From NCBI GenBank assembly GCA_007922305.1, contig ML677334.1:15898764-15962763 (forward strand): a stretch of DNA of 64,000 nucleotides, given 5' to 3'. Origin of the DNA: Dermatemys mawii (taxonomy: Eukaryota > Chordata > Testudines > Dermatemydidae). This document shows positions 46,691 to 57,675 of the stretch, piece after piece (within the stretch, counting starts at the first letter, position 1; each line of letters opens with the position of its first letter). The notes beneath the pieces were generated by a model, which worked only from the letters and a program-made list of their open reading frames with translations, ran no database searches and was not told where the DNA came from. The position numbers were made by a program, and so were the translations under genes.

Positions 46691-46950
46691 GAAAAGAATC
46701 AGGGAATGGGGACTGAAGAAAGAGCCCTCTAACAATAGTGTGTTACCCTTGGAAAAGCTTGAGATAATTTTGAAGTCTGTTGAATGAATTGACTTGTGGG
46801 CCTGTAAGTACAGAATCTGCTCCATTTGCTGTTCTTTCTTCCTGCATTCACTGGAGCAGGACTTTGTATAGTCCTTGTAAATAAACAAGATTGGATCAAG
46901 GAAAATATTAGTTTCTATTGTGAATTTCTATTGTGAATTTCTACAGTCAT

Positions 46951-47114
46951 TTAAAACATTAATAAATATTAAAACTTCTGTACAGACACAATCATATAAA
47001 TGGTAATTTGATGAGGATTAGGCAGAAAAGCTTGTAGCACATGTAGTTATCTCACAANNNNNNNNNNAGCATCCTCCATATTCCTGAAGTATAGGAGATC
47101 AGTTTCTATGTAGA
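46951..47114 (+). repeat. duplicated segment, copy 1, interrupted by the N gap
   Basis: 46951-47057 matches 47522-47628 with one visible difference (TTTGATGAGG versus TTTAATGAGG), and 47068-47114 matches 47743-47789. The 10 Ns (47058-47067) stand where the other copy has about 114 bases. Confidence 0.92.
47058..47067. other. assembly gap (10 N)
   Basis: Ten undetermined bases. From comparison with copy 2 the missing sequence is about 114 bases. Confidence 0.98.
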
Positions 47115-47521
47115 GAACATTCCCTGAGCTCCAAACTTCAATGAGCCATTTGGGTCAAAAAGTAAAAGTATGTGTGTGTGCACATGAGGACACGTGTGTA
47201 CATACAAAGTTGCTATTTATTTAATATATTTAGAATTTATTAAACTTTCAAAAGAACGTTGGGGAGAAAAAGGAAACTCATTTTATTATTAAGCTTTCTT
47301 TCTTCAATGGAGGAATCAGCTGAGTCAGAGCGTTGTGTAACATTTAAGAAAAGAGGGCGACAAAGCTGTGCAAAGTGTGACACTTATTTAAAGTCTTTTG
47401 CGTGGAACAGGTGAATAATTATGTGCTTCACACCATCTGGTAGCTTGTGAAAATAGCACAAGCATACAGCCATACTTTAATATAATTTACAACTTAATTA
47501 CTATGCTGTTGTGACATACAT

Positions 47522-47789
47522 TTAAAACATTAATAAATATTAAAACTTCTGTACAGACACAATCATATAAATGGTAATTTAATGAGGATTAGGCAGAAAA
47601 GCTTGTAGCACATGTAGTTATCTCACAAAATGTGCGTAATCAGAAGAATGTTACTGATGCCTACTTTGGAGGTAACAATATTGGAACAGTGCAGAACATG
47701 AGATTAAGAATACAAGTTTCAAAGAGACCCTGGCTCTGAGGAAGCATCCTCCATATTCCTGAAGTATAGGAGATCAGTTTCTATGTAGA
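47522..47789 (+). repeat. duplicated segment, copy 2, ungapped
   Basis: Continuous version of 46951-47114; the sequence 47629-47742 fills the gap in copy 1. Confidence 0.92.
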
Positions 47790-50700
47790 TGAAGTCATTA
47801 AGATCCAAGTTCTAATTTTGCAGCCAGTATTTTATGGACACAGTCAATTGTGTATGTGGAGAAAAAAAGGCCTCAGTTATACACCATGATCTCTATACAC
47901 AGATAGTGTTGTTTTTTCCTCTGTGAAAGGAGGAAAAATAATTCAGCCTCATCTTCAACAATATCTTCCTCTTTCCAGAACCCCAAGAAGGGTGATTTAA
48001 GGTGGGGATCTGCATTCCGAGGAGGATGGCGAATATCAGATAGCAGTGGAACTTAAGAGATGCTCATCATCCTGCCTTGAGCTCCTTGAAGTTTTTTCCA
48101 GGAAATCTAATGCAGACAGAGACCTTTATTAAAACTAAATGTTTAACTTTAGCTAATTGTTATGGAAGCTGGCTTAAAATGTTTTCTTAGTGAAATTTGG
48201 CATATATTGACATACATTAATTTTGCATCACTTTTAACTACTTCAAATTTTATTTTGTCCAGTATTTTGAGTGCCCCTCAAATTCCCCAACATTATTGGC
48301 ACATTGACTTGCAAAACTTCATGGAATTGCACATTTTAAATTAAACTCTAGAGTGGGGTGAATCTTTTTTGAAAGAGTAGTTTATATGAAAGAAAATGGA
48401 GTTTCAATCCAACCCAAACTTTTACTGAATTTGACACACATAACATTAGCCATGTGCAAAACTTGACCCCAATCTTCCCCATCCCTCTAATTCTTTTTGG
48501 AATTGCCCAGAAACCCAAAAAAGTTAGGTATTTGCCCAGCTCTATTAAACAGTAGTGGTCTCTGGCAGCCATTTTCTAATCAGAAGCCATTTCAGTTTGT
48601 GAAGAGAAAACAGGAGAGAGGGGTCTATATGCCCAAACCCTCTCTCATTCTCTCTCTCTTTTTCACACAGACACACATAGCCATTTGTCGATAGAAGTTG
48701 GGACACTATAAACAACTCTATTTCAGTCTTAAGAAGTGGAATGGGAACCTGTACAGGTAAGGGACCAGAATCCAGTAGTCGAGGAGGCATGTGATTTTTA
48801 CATTGCAATTTTGGGCATCTATAGTAAGGGAAACTAGTTTGATGCTCAAGGTGAAATGATTGGTATTAGAGGTGAATTATGGGGAGAAGCCTGTTTCCTA
48901 CCAGTGTATCTGAAGTGTTCTGTAGCTGTATGTCACAGGAAAAAGCCTATGCAGTAAGCATCTGTCTGTCTCATTAAAGTATGGAAACATTAAAGTTATG
49001 GGAAAGAACTGCAGGTTCTTTAAGTGTTTCATATCAGATCTCACTTGTACAAAACCCCTTGACTTTACTGGAATTGCTACTGCTTTGCATAGAAGTTAGT
49101 GACCTCGGCATCATTCCATTGACAATTAAGGGCCAAATTCTGACATTCTTGGTTAACCCATTGATGTGTGGGAGTTTCATGTATCCTTATGTGCCTGATT
49201 CACAGAGGATGTGTAATCCTGATCTCCACCTGTAGGAGGCATTAGTGTGATCACAAAGAAAGTGAGATGCTTGCATGACTAATGTCCAAGCCAAATCCAG
49301 GAAGAGATCCAGATTACAGCCACTTCTGTGTCTTATAATGAATAGTAGCGGGGATAGAGGGTGGCCTTGAGGCCCCACACAGTCCTGCATGAACTGTTGT
49401 CCATATGGCTACTAAAGTCACCTAGGAGAATAAGCATGGAAGATTTCAACATCAGCAGCTATTTCCATTTTAACTGTATCTCAGGGCTTTTCCACAGAAT
49501 ACGAGGTTTTTTGTGGGGTTTTTTGAGTGTTGCATTTCTGGCATAGAAAATCATGTGTAAACAACACAACTAATCATTCTTCACTTGTCTGCTTTTGACT
49601 TGTCTTCAACCAAGTACTTGTCTGGGAAAAGCTTTGACCATATCTGAGCTGATATTTGGAAACAGGCATGACACTGCCCACCCTCCAAAACAGGAACATA
49701 ATACATTTCAAAACCAGCTTTAATGTTTGTCAAGTCACTGTCATGCAAATAACCTATGTGCAATCTATTCTCAATTGTAGGAATGTGTTGACTGTGCTTA
49801 GAACAGACTGCTGTGTTGTGAAAGGGTAACAAATCTCTAAACATGCTGTCTGACTCCTTGGCTATGTCCTAAAACATTGTCCCATGGCTTCTGTCAGGGA
49901 GGACCTAAAGACTGGCATCCTAGCCTGATGTAAGCGGGATCAGATTAGGGACAGCCAATGCTTTTCCTATTATCAGTGGGTTTACTTGCTGTAGGTAAGC
50001 ATAACACCAGAGTAAGACCTGTTAGTACATCTTTATCAAATTCTCAGGGTGAAAAAGTGCCTTATGAGCTATAAACTCCTCTGCTTCCTAAAATGTCACT
50101 TTAATAACAAATTAAATTAAATATACAGTGCAAAATAAACCTTCTCTATATGTTTTCAGCTGTTGCTAGGGCTCCTGCCTAAGATTTCTGAGCTCATCCC
50201 ATAGACCCTTTCTCACTCCCAACTCCTTCATATCCAGGTGGGTCACCATCTTAGTGAGTCAGCAAAACTCACTTACCCCTTTCTCAAATCAGTCAACACC
50301 GTCTGACAGAAAGGAGTGTTTCATATAAACACTGCCAGCCCGTTATGCTAAGCTTTTCATGACAAATGTGCTTTCGGTACAGTGCATCAATAATGACTAT
50401 CATACTCATAACTTACCATATTAAACATGTATACCATACAGACTTACATGAATGAAATTTTAACTGCTACAGCTCAGTGTATCAGAACTACTTAAACAAA
50501 ATGATAAAGATATGAGTTGACAGATGTGTCCATGAATGTTTAGCAATTTATGTTGACTGTCTTGCATCTTCATGTTTAATGACATAAGGCCTTATTCTCA
50601 TGGGATATACATGCCATGTAAATCAAATATATGCATAATTTGAACACAAAAGCAGTAGGACACAACTTCACTCTCTAAGATATACAAAAACAATAGTCTC

Positions 50701-51143
50701 TTTTAGCAATTTATTATTGTCTTATGGTTACTCCAGTAGAAACTATGGGTGCAAGGCAAATGGAGGTGGTGAAAATTGTCTGATAAAGTTGTGCTCATTT
50801 ATCAGTACCAAATTTAGAAATGTTGCATAATGTCACATCTGTCTTGTGTTAGTTGGAATCTTCCAAAACCTTGTTTGAAGACATCACTCAGATGCCCCTT
50901 CTACACTTTTAAGCGGGAGGGGTTAATTGCCTGGCTGGCCGAATGAAAGGAACAGTGCTTCGTAGTTTGGGACGATGGGATGAAAACTGCTGCAAAAAGG
51001 GTCAGCATGGCCATTGACTCATCACCTGGGAATGCAGAGTTTAAAAGAGGCACTTGAAGTCTCCCTTTTCACACAGGCCAAGGCTGAAGCAGGATCTATC
51101 CACCCTCCCTTTTAGGTGGTAAAATACCAGATTTGGCCTAGAT
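47790..51143. other. unassigned sequence
   Basis: No supported gene or named repeat. Short runs of CTCTC at 48640-48660. Open frames up to 87 codons have no domain. Confidence 0.5.
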
Positions 51144-51482
51144 CAGGGATTGACAACCTTTGGCATGTGGCCTGCCAGGGTAAGCTCCCTGGCTGGCCAG
51201 GCCAGTTTGTTTAACTGCCACATTCACAGGTTTGGCCGATCAAAGCTCCCGCTGGCTGTGGTTCGCTGTCCCAGGCCAATGGGGCTGTGGGAAGCGGGGC
51301 AGACTGAGGGATGTGCTGGCCGCCGCTCCTCACAGACCCCAGTGGCTTGTAATGACGAACTGCGGCCAGTGGGAGCTGCAGTTTACCTTCTGTGTCTGCA
51401 GATTTGGCTAAAAAACTGGCCCGGCCTGGCCCTCCATGGGGCTCACCCTAGTGGGCCACATGCCAAAGATTGCCTATCTCTA
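51144..51482. mobile_element. non-autonomous hAT element, second family
   Basis: The left end CAGGGATTGACAACCTTTGG, CATGTGGCC is matched by the right end, which on the minus strand reads TAGAGATAGGCAATCTTTGG, CATGTGGCCC. The terminal repeats agree over about 29 bp with a few differences. Flanking 8-mers GCCTAGAT and GTCTAGGC agree at only 5 of 8, so the target duplication is worn or misplaced. About 339 bp, GC-rich, no transposase. Related in terminal style to 4364-4998. Confidence 0.8.
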
Positions 51483-51980
51483 GTCTAGGCAATGTCTCAT
51501 GTGGACGTTATGCTCGCTGCCCTTTTTTAGGAGGTCTGGGAAGAAATTTTTCCCTTATCACCATATTGGCTTGGGTGCAGTTCTTTTTTTATTTTTATTT
51601 TTCCATCTTCCCCACAGCGGGCTCTATTCATGGTAGGTCATATGTTGCAACTCATTATTTAAGTATAGGGCGGATGTCCAGTGCAGGTACTCCATAGGGA
51701 AGGTATACAGTGACCAGAAAAATTACTTGGAAAAGGACTTAAAAAGAGGTGTTCGTTAAAGTAATGAATGGAGGGCAGTTGGGTACTCCTTTTACAGCAG
51801 GGAGCCAACCCTTTATTCTTAACCGTCCTATGAGAGGAGGTGGTTGATAGGAAGGTCCTGGCAATGGATTTGTTGGAGGGTCCTATATGGAAAAAGAAGG
51901 GGAGCTGGTAAAAGTTCCTCCATCTGCTGGGTAGCCCAGACATCTAATAATTAAGTTGTTGTCTGATTAAACCCACGTCA
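51483..51980. repeat. possible decayed repeat next to the hAT element
   Basis: GGAGGTCTGGGAAGAAATTT, CACCATATTGGCTTGGGTGC and CCACAGCGGGCTCTATTCAT look like the 3' part of a turtle retroelement family with a GGAAGGAATTTTTCC motif. Not named; boundaries unknown. Confidence 0.35.
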
Positions 51981-54900
51981 AATGTCTCCTGTCTTTCTTT
52001 CGGCATAGCCAGACAATGGAGTCAACCTTCTGTGTCCAAGTATCTAGTGACATTTTCATATATTATTTGGGAACACAGGCATTTCCTTCATTTCAAGGAA
52101 GGCAACCTCATCAACCCAATCAGAGATTCCCCTGTAATGGATGAATTCCCAAATATATTGAGAGTCATTAAATAGAAATAGTGAGAGAATGTATAGGACT
52201 AGATTGAGTGTTTAATAAGAAGCACAAAGGAGGTACAGGGAACATGGACAGAAATATCACAAATGTACATATTCTTGCTCAAAGAATGTGATTTTTTTTC
52301 CTAAATCAATTTTTTTAAAAAAAAAAAAAACAACAGAAACCCTCTGTCAGCTTCTTAACAATCTTTGTTTTTGATCAATGTTTTTATAGGACCTCCAAAA
52401 AGAAAAGCAAACTAATATAGTTCCAGATCTCAGGATGTGACTGATCAACACAAGTGCGAGTTGATTGTGAGAAAGTGACTTAAAACTCACCTTTGCACTT
52501 CCTTATCCTGATGCTTCTCTGTGTAGGACCATCACACTGCCCTCTTCTCACACCCGCACCCTTTGCTGCCTTAGAACAGGTAGTTTCAAATGGCCACAGG
52601 AGGCTGGAACCTCAGCTCTAGGTCAGCATGATGCAGCCATGCCCTTCTATAGCAGCTATATTCAGTTTTTCTCCATTTTCTTTGCTCTGTAGACAACAGT
52701 GTGGGTAAGTGGTTTAAGAGATGCTTTGTCAGCTCTATTCTATTGGAGGATCACTGCCCCTGATCTGGGTAAACCCGGTTTAGGGTCAGTTTCCACTTGT
52801 GGTGTGGCTCAAGATGATGGCACGCTATCGAAGAATATGGCCCATCGTCTTTTAAATAGGCTCACCTTCATGTGCATGCCTTCTAGGCATGAAAGATCAA
52901 ACCCTTTGTTTTAGTCTATAGAAACACACTAAGGAGTTGCAATAACTTACGGCTGAGTCCACAGCGTGTTTTACCAAACACCCTTTGGCAGACCTGAGCA
53001 CAGGTATCTAAGGCATGTGAGCTAGTTTTCCCCGATGTTCAGGCCTTTTCATAAGCCATGCAAACTTCAGAAGTAAAATAAGAGAAAAGGCAGCAGTTTC
53101 AAAACTGAAATAACCATTTCTGTAATGTCTAAGCAGTTAATTTAAATCATCACCATTTAAACTGTGAGAGGTTAATGCGCAGAATAGCTAAACATCACAC
53201 CACCTGGTTTTATTACCATTTGGAAAGAAATTGTACGGCTGAGAAATAGAAACTTTACTTCAGGCTTTAAGAAAATTTGCTAAACCAGAGATCTTGCAAA
53301 TATGAATCTGAGGAACTTAGTAAAAATATATATATTGCCAGCTGTTTTCAGATTCGCTGAATCAAAGTAAATTAGTTTTAAAAGCCATCTACCAGATGGG
53401 GGAAATGTTCACACTTAAAGTGTTAATGAAATTTAGTTATAGCAAAGTTACAACCATGCATTAGGAAAATATATGTATATATATATTTGCAATGGCTGTG
53501 TGAAGCTAACAGCTGTCACAATAAAATACTCAACCACAAAAAGGCACGACATTTCCCCCTATTCTTAACCAAAGATACAACAACAAAATGTTGATTTTTT
53601 GCACATATCTATCTTAGTGAATTCTATTTTTTTTTTACTAGGCAGAGGTTGGATCTTGTTCATAAATGCAGTAGCACCAAGATGGGAAATGATCCAGATA
53701 AATTCATTCAAATTGATACTAAGAACATTTAGAAAGGGTGCCAACAGCCTGAAACCTCCTCAGTGGTGATTTCAAAGTTTGAACATGTAGAACTTTATTC
53801 CTCTTTAGGGATCTTTGTGCAGTTCTTAAAAGCAGATGTTTTAAGATGCAGACAGTGAGGCAAGGAGACAACTGAAGCACAGGTGCAGAAATTTGTGATA
53901 GATGAGTTTTGTATCAAAGGGCTTTAGCTTGACATCAGAGCATGCTGGTGTTTCTTAAACAAGAACCCACCCCCCGCCCCCCCAAAACACATACCCCGCC
54001 ACCACCACACACACAAGCACTCACAAAACAAGGGAAAAAAACAAATAATAAAACATTGTTATTTTTAGTCATCTTTCTCGCCCATTGTTATGATGAAGCC
54101 ACATTGTATGTTATTCACTTCCCTTAATCCCAGTTGCAGAGCAGGGGAAATCTGAATTTCTTGTCTTTATCTTCTGGCCCCTGCATCATGCAAAATCTCT
54201 GACCCAGTCTCCTTTCATGGTCCATTTGCCTGCTTTGCTAAGCCAGTGACGCTAGACTCAATGTGCCTTCTTACCCTTTTCATGTCTCCATTTATTATGT
54301 CCACAAATCTGTTCAATAAACTTCTACCATTGCCTCCAAAAGATTCACTACTTCTATCTCATGTACACAAAGTGTGAGGGGAGGATGTGCAAATATATAC
54401 ATCAAATGGGGGAAAAAACTGCATTTACATAGAGTTAAGGTTATATTGCTGTAGGTCATCCCCTTGAAGAACCACAACCCAAACTTCTGAAAATGAGAAA
54501 CTGTAGAGTTAACATTACCCCTGCCTATGCAACCTTAACTCTGCCTTTGTTTGGCAATGCCCATCAACACATTCACCTTTACTCAGCCAACCCCCCAGTT
54601 GCTGAAATGTACAACTTCTTCATCTAGTTTTACAGCCCATTCACTGTCATTCACAGGATTCCATTCAACACTATTAAAGGGAGAAAAAAAGGAATAGGGC
54701 AAGTTCACACTATCTTCTCTCTATTGTCTTTGAGCAGTGCCTCAATATTCACATGCACTGGGTTTTCGCATAATAACATTCTTGTGGTTCCACATCCTGG
54801 TATACACTCAGCCAACTATACAGTATAAATACCGTACATATACCATTTAAAAATCACTTCACAACCTTTGACAGCATCCTTAGCCTTAAGAGTAACTATC

Positions 54901-56379
54901 ACTTAACCATCACTAAAGCATTAAAATTGTTTATTACCTTTTCCCGTAACCCCTCCTTGCAGCCTAAAATCCCTCTCCCCCACACATTTTTTTTCATCTG
55001 AAGACTTTGATTACACCAAAGTAAAACTGCCACCCCTGACTCACAAATTGTAGCAACCTCCAGCTTCTTAGTTCAAAACTTTTTGTCTTGGGGTGTGTGT
55101 GTGGTGGAGTGGGGGTTAATTTATCCTTAGTCATATTAATTGATGGGTGAGTTCACAGCCATCAATCTCAATGAATTCTGTGATTCATCCAGTTATTAGT
55201 AACTCTCCGTTTAACAATACCAGGCATCAAAAATGAACAATTTGCGGGAGAAGGAAGGACTATAATTCAGGAATCTCATGGTCAAATGATCCCAAATTTG
55301 CATTACTAACACTTTGGGGCACCTGAGTGAGACACAGCAAATTTCAAAGCAACTGAGTAACTGTTAGGATTTTAGAGCACTTAAAGAATAAAGATTTAAA
55401 ACATGTAGATTGTGGGAATGGAAACCATTTTGCCATTTTTCTTCTGTATTCGTTCATGCACAATATAAATATGTACCATTCTTAAATAACAATCTCAGTC
55501 TGGGTCCTCCAAAAATGTATTGATCGCTATTCCACTACTTTGGTTTGAGACCATTTTGACCCACAAATTGTCAATAGTTTGATCTCCAGGTGAAAGGGTT
55601 TTCCAGGTTTTCCCACCTATTTTCAGATGTCACCAGCCTGTTTTAGGCCCTTCTCTCTTCTACCCTCTCCCTTTTTAAAGACTGACTTTTTAGTATCTCA
55701 TCAATTCGAAAAAAAAAAAAAATACTAACAAAGGCCTAGTGTGTGGATATAATTTAGTATTCAGTTTATCTGAAATATGCAACCTTCCATATAAGCATGT
55801 TGAAGTTGTAGAACTAGCTAGTTGTAGAACTAGCATCTCAAAGATAAGAGATTGACTGAAGCATTTTCATTTTTTCTCATGTTCATATCCATAGCTCTAG
55901 GCATGAAGGATTACATACTATTTTAACTGAAACTCCAATATCCCCGTCCCCCATGTATGTCCACAGAAAGAATATGCTTGGGAAAGGAAATATCATAGAG
56001 CAGCAAAGGTGGAGATAGTCTTGGAGGAACTATTAGAATTGTTTCTTATTCTGCTAAAATGTTTTTATTGTTGTGGGGTCTTCCTTATCCAATTTAATAT
56101 TTTTATCCTCAGCCAAGATTCTTCTTTTGTTTTTTTTTTGTTTGTTTTTTTTGAGACAAAACATTTTGGTCTTTATGGCTCTTTCAGGATCTGACGTAGA
56201 GTCCAAGTCCTTGTGGTGGTAGGTCAAGGAAGGGTGTAATATTATAAAACACTCTCTGACTTCTGTAAATTATATTCAGAATGCATTTCTGATGCAATAC
56301 GTACACAAATAGCTAAGTTACATTCAATTTCTTTAATCTTAGAGTATGTATATGTAAAAATTACAGCAATTTTTTTTGT
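51981..56379. other. unassigned AT-rich sequence
   Basis: No supported gene. Contains a T7A14 run near 52310-52330, an (AT)n patch near 53468-53488, a C/CA-rich run at 53966-54022, and a tandem duplication of TAGTTGTAGAACTAGC-like text near 55803-55833. Confidence 0.5.
53966..54022. repeat. C-rich and CA-rich low-complexity run
   Basis: Cytosine tracts followed by interrupted CA repeats (CCACCACCACACACACA). Confidence 0.85.
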
Positions 56380-56550
56380 AAAGAAAACGAGGAATACTTG
56401 TAGCACGTTAGAGACTAACCAGTTTATTTCAGCACAAGCTTTCATGTGCTATAGCTATGCATCCGATGAAGTGGGCTATAGCCCATGAAAGCTTATTCTG
56501 AAATAAACTGGTTAATCTCTAACGTGCTACTAGTATTCCTCACTTTCTTT
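56380..56550. repeat. long palindrome of Penelope-like tail, family A
   Basis: Arms 56380-56455 and 56475-56550 (76 bp each) are reverse complements with 7 mismatches, about 91%, around a 19-bp spacer. Each arm holds the family A motifs: GAAATAAACTGG..TTAGTCTCTAACGTGC, and the GAAAGCTT turn. The right side continues into the normal 3' terminus (TTTACGGATACAGACTAACA, TAGCTGCTGTTC, to about 56580). The left arm is thus an inverted copy of the tail joined head to head. Similar palindromes are, as I recall, frequent in turtle genomes. Confidence 0.9.
56463..56500 (+). ncRNA. hammerhead-like core, family A, degenerate
   Basis: CCGATGA (position 4 C instead of U), an extra A, stem II GUGGGC-UAUA-GCCCAU, then GAAA and GC-UUAU-UC, where stem III no longer pairs. 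Better stem II than the copy at 16581 but worse stem III. Confidence 0.35.
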
Positions 56551-56580
56551 ACGGATACAGACTAACATAGCTGCTGTTCT

Positions 56581-56975
56581 TAATTTTTTTGTGTGTGCGC
56601 TACTGTCTTTTTGTTACAGCATCTAGTTAGCTTCAGATCCCATTTTTCCTTTCACTTAAACAAGTATTAGATTAGTTCCCAACAAGAATTAATCACATAC
56701 TAGTGCAAATGAAGGATAAACCTTCAGTTGATTCAGAATGTTCTAGGATGACATCAGAAAAGTTTCTCTGATAAAAGTTTCTCAGCGTTTTATCTATTTC
56801 AATTTAGATTCCAAGAAAGTTAATAAAATCAGTCTATTCTGATACATTTAGTGCTGCACAATGACAGATATGTACTATGAACTTAATCTATGTGACTCTC
56901 GGGCCAGATTACAGCATTTATGATTCTCATGAAGCTGTTTCAGACAGATCATTTCTCAGTCAGCCAGAAAAGAAC
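56581..56975. other. unassigned sequence
   Basis: Nothing recognised. Confidence 0.45.
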
Positions 56976-57675
56976 TCTCCTCCTCATGGGGCTGTTGTCA
57001 GCGTGTGCTCTCTGCATGCTGTACTGGCTCTGGCTAGATAGCCAGTACAACAAAAACTGTCCAAGAAGATCACAGATTCGGTTCAGTGGTGAAGGAGCTC
57101 TGCCAGATTTATTGTCAGCAAAGCATGGTAATACCACCCCATAGAATCTACAGCAGCAGGACTTTCTGCTCCCCCATGCCAGACAAAGAAACTCCTCATG
57201 CGGCCCCTCTGTGATACAAGTTGTGTATTGTCCCTGTAAGGTGGTTAGTTACCACTCTATACCTGTTGGTTTGGTCAAAACATTTATATCATCACCCTGT
57301 CATCCTAACCATATTTTGTGGGGGAGCGGTCAGTGTGTTCCTGTGTCATATTATGGTGTAAACACACTCGCCTAACTTTGTATCAAGGTGTTCTGGTACT
57401 ACCTTCTGAAGTGGGTTAATGTGAATACATAGTGTCCAGTAACTCTCAGGACTGTTTGTTTTTGCAATGCCAGTCATGTTCTTGCCAAGTTCATGTACTG
57501 GACAATCAACTTGTAAGCAAGCATTTGCTGTGTAGAAGGCCCTGAATTTTGCTCACAGCCTGACTTTTGCTAACTTTGTTTGATAGAAACAGTGCCTTAC
57601 TTTTGCTGACTTTAACTCAGGCCTTAGACCTTGTACTAGGCCCCTTGCAGCAGGCTCTCTTTCTACTATAGGGGC
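56976..57675 (-). mobile_element. antisense LTR, copy 2
   Basis: Second copy of the LTR family at 36040-36930 without the nested insert: GGCTCTGGCTAGATAGCC, CAGATTTATTGTCAGCAAAG, GTTGGTTTGGTCAAAACAT, GCTCACAGCCTGACTTTTGC, TTTCTACTATAGGGG. The minus strand carries AATAAA near 57107-57112. The two copies are too diverged and too far apart (about 21 kb) to be the paired LTRs of one provirus; separate insertions are likelier. No viral coding sequence is seen near either. Confidence 0.65.

Noticed and set aside
36040..57675. The two antisense LTRs as the paired ends of one provirus
   Set aside because: They are 21 kb apart, clearly diverged, and nothing between them resembles retroviral coding sequence.
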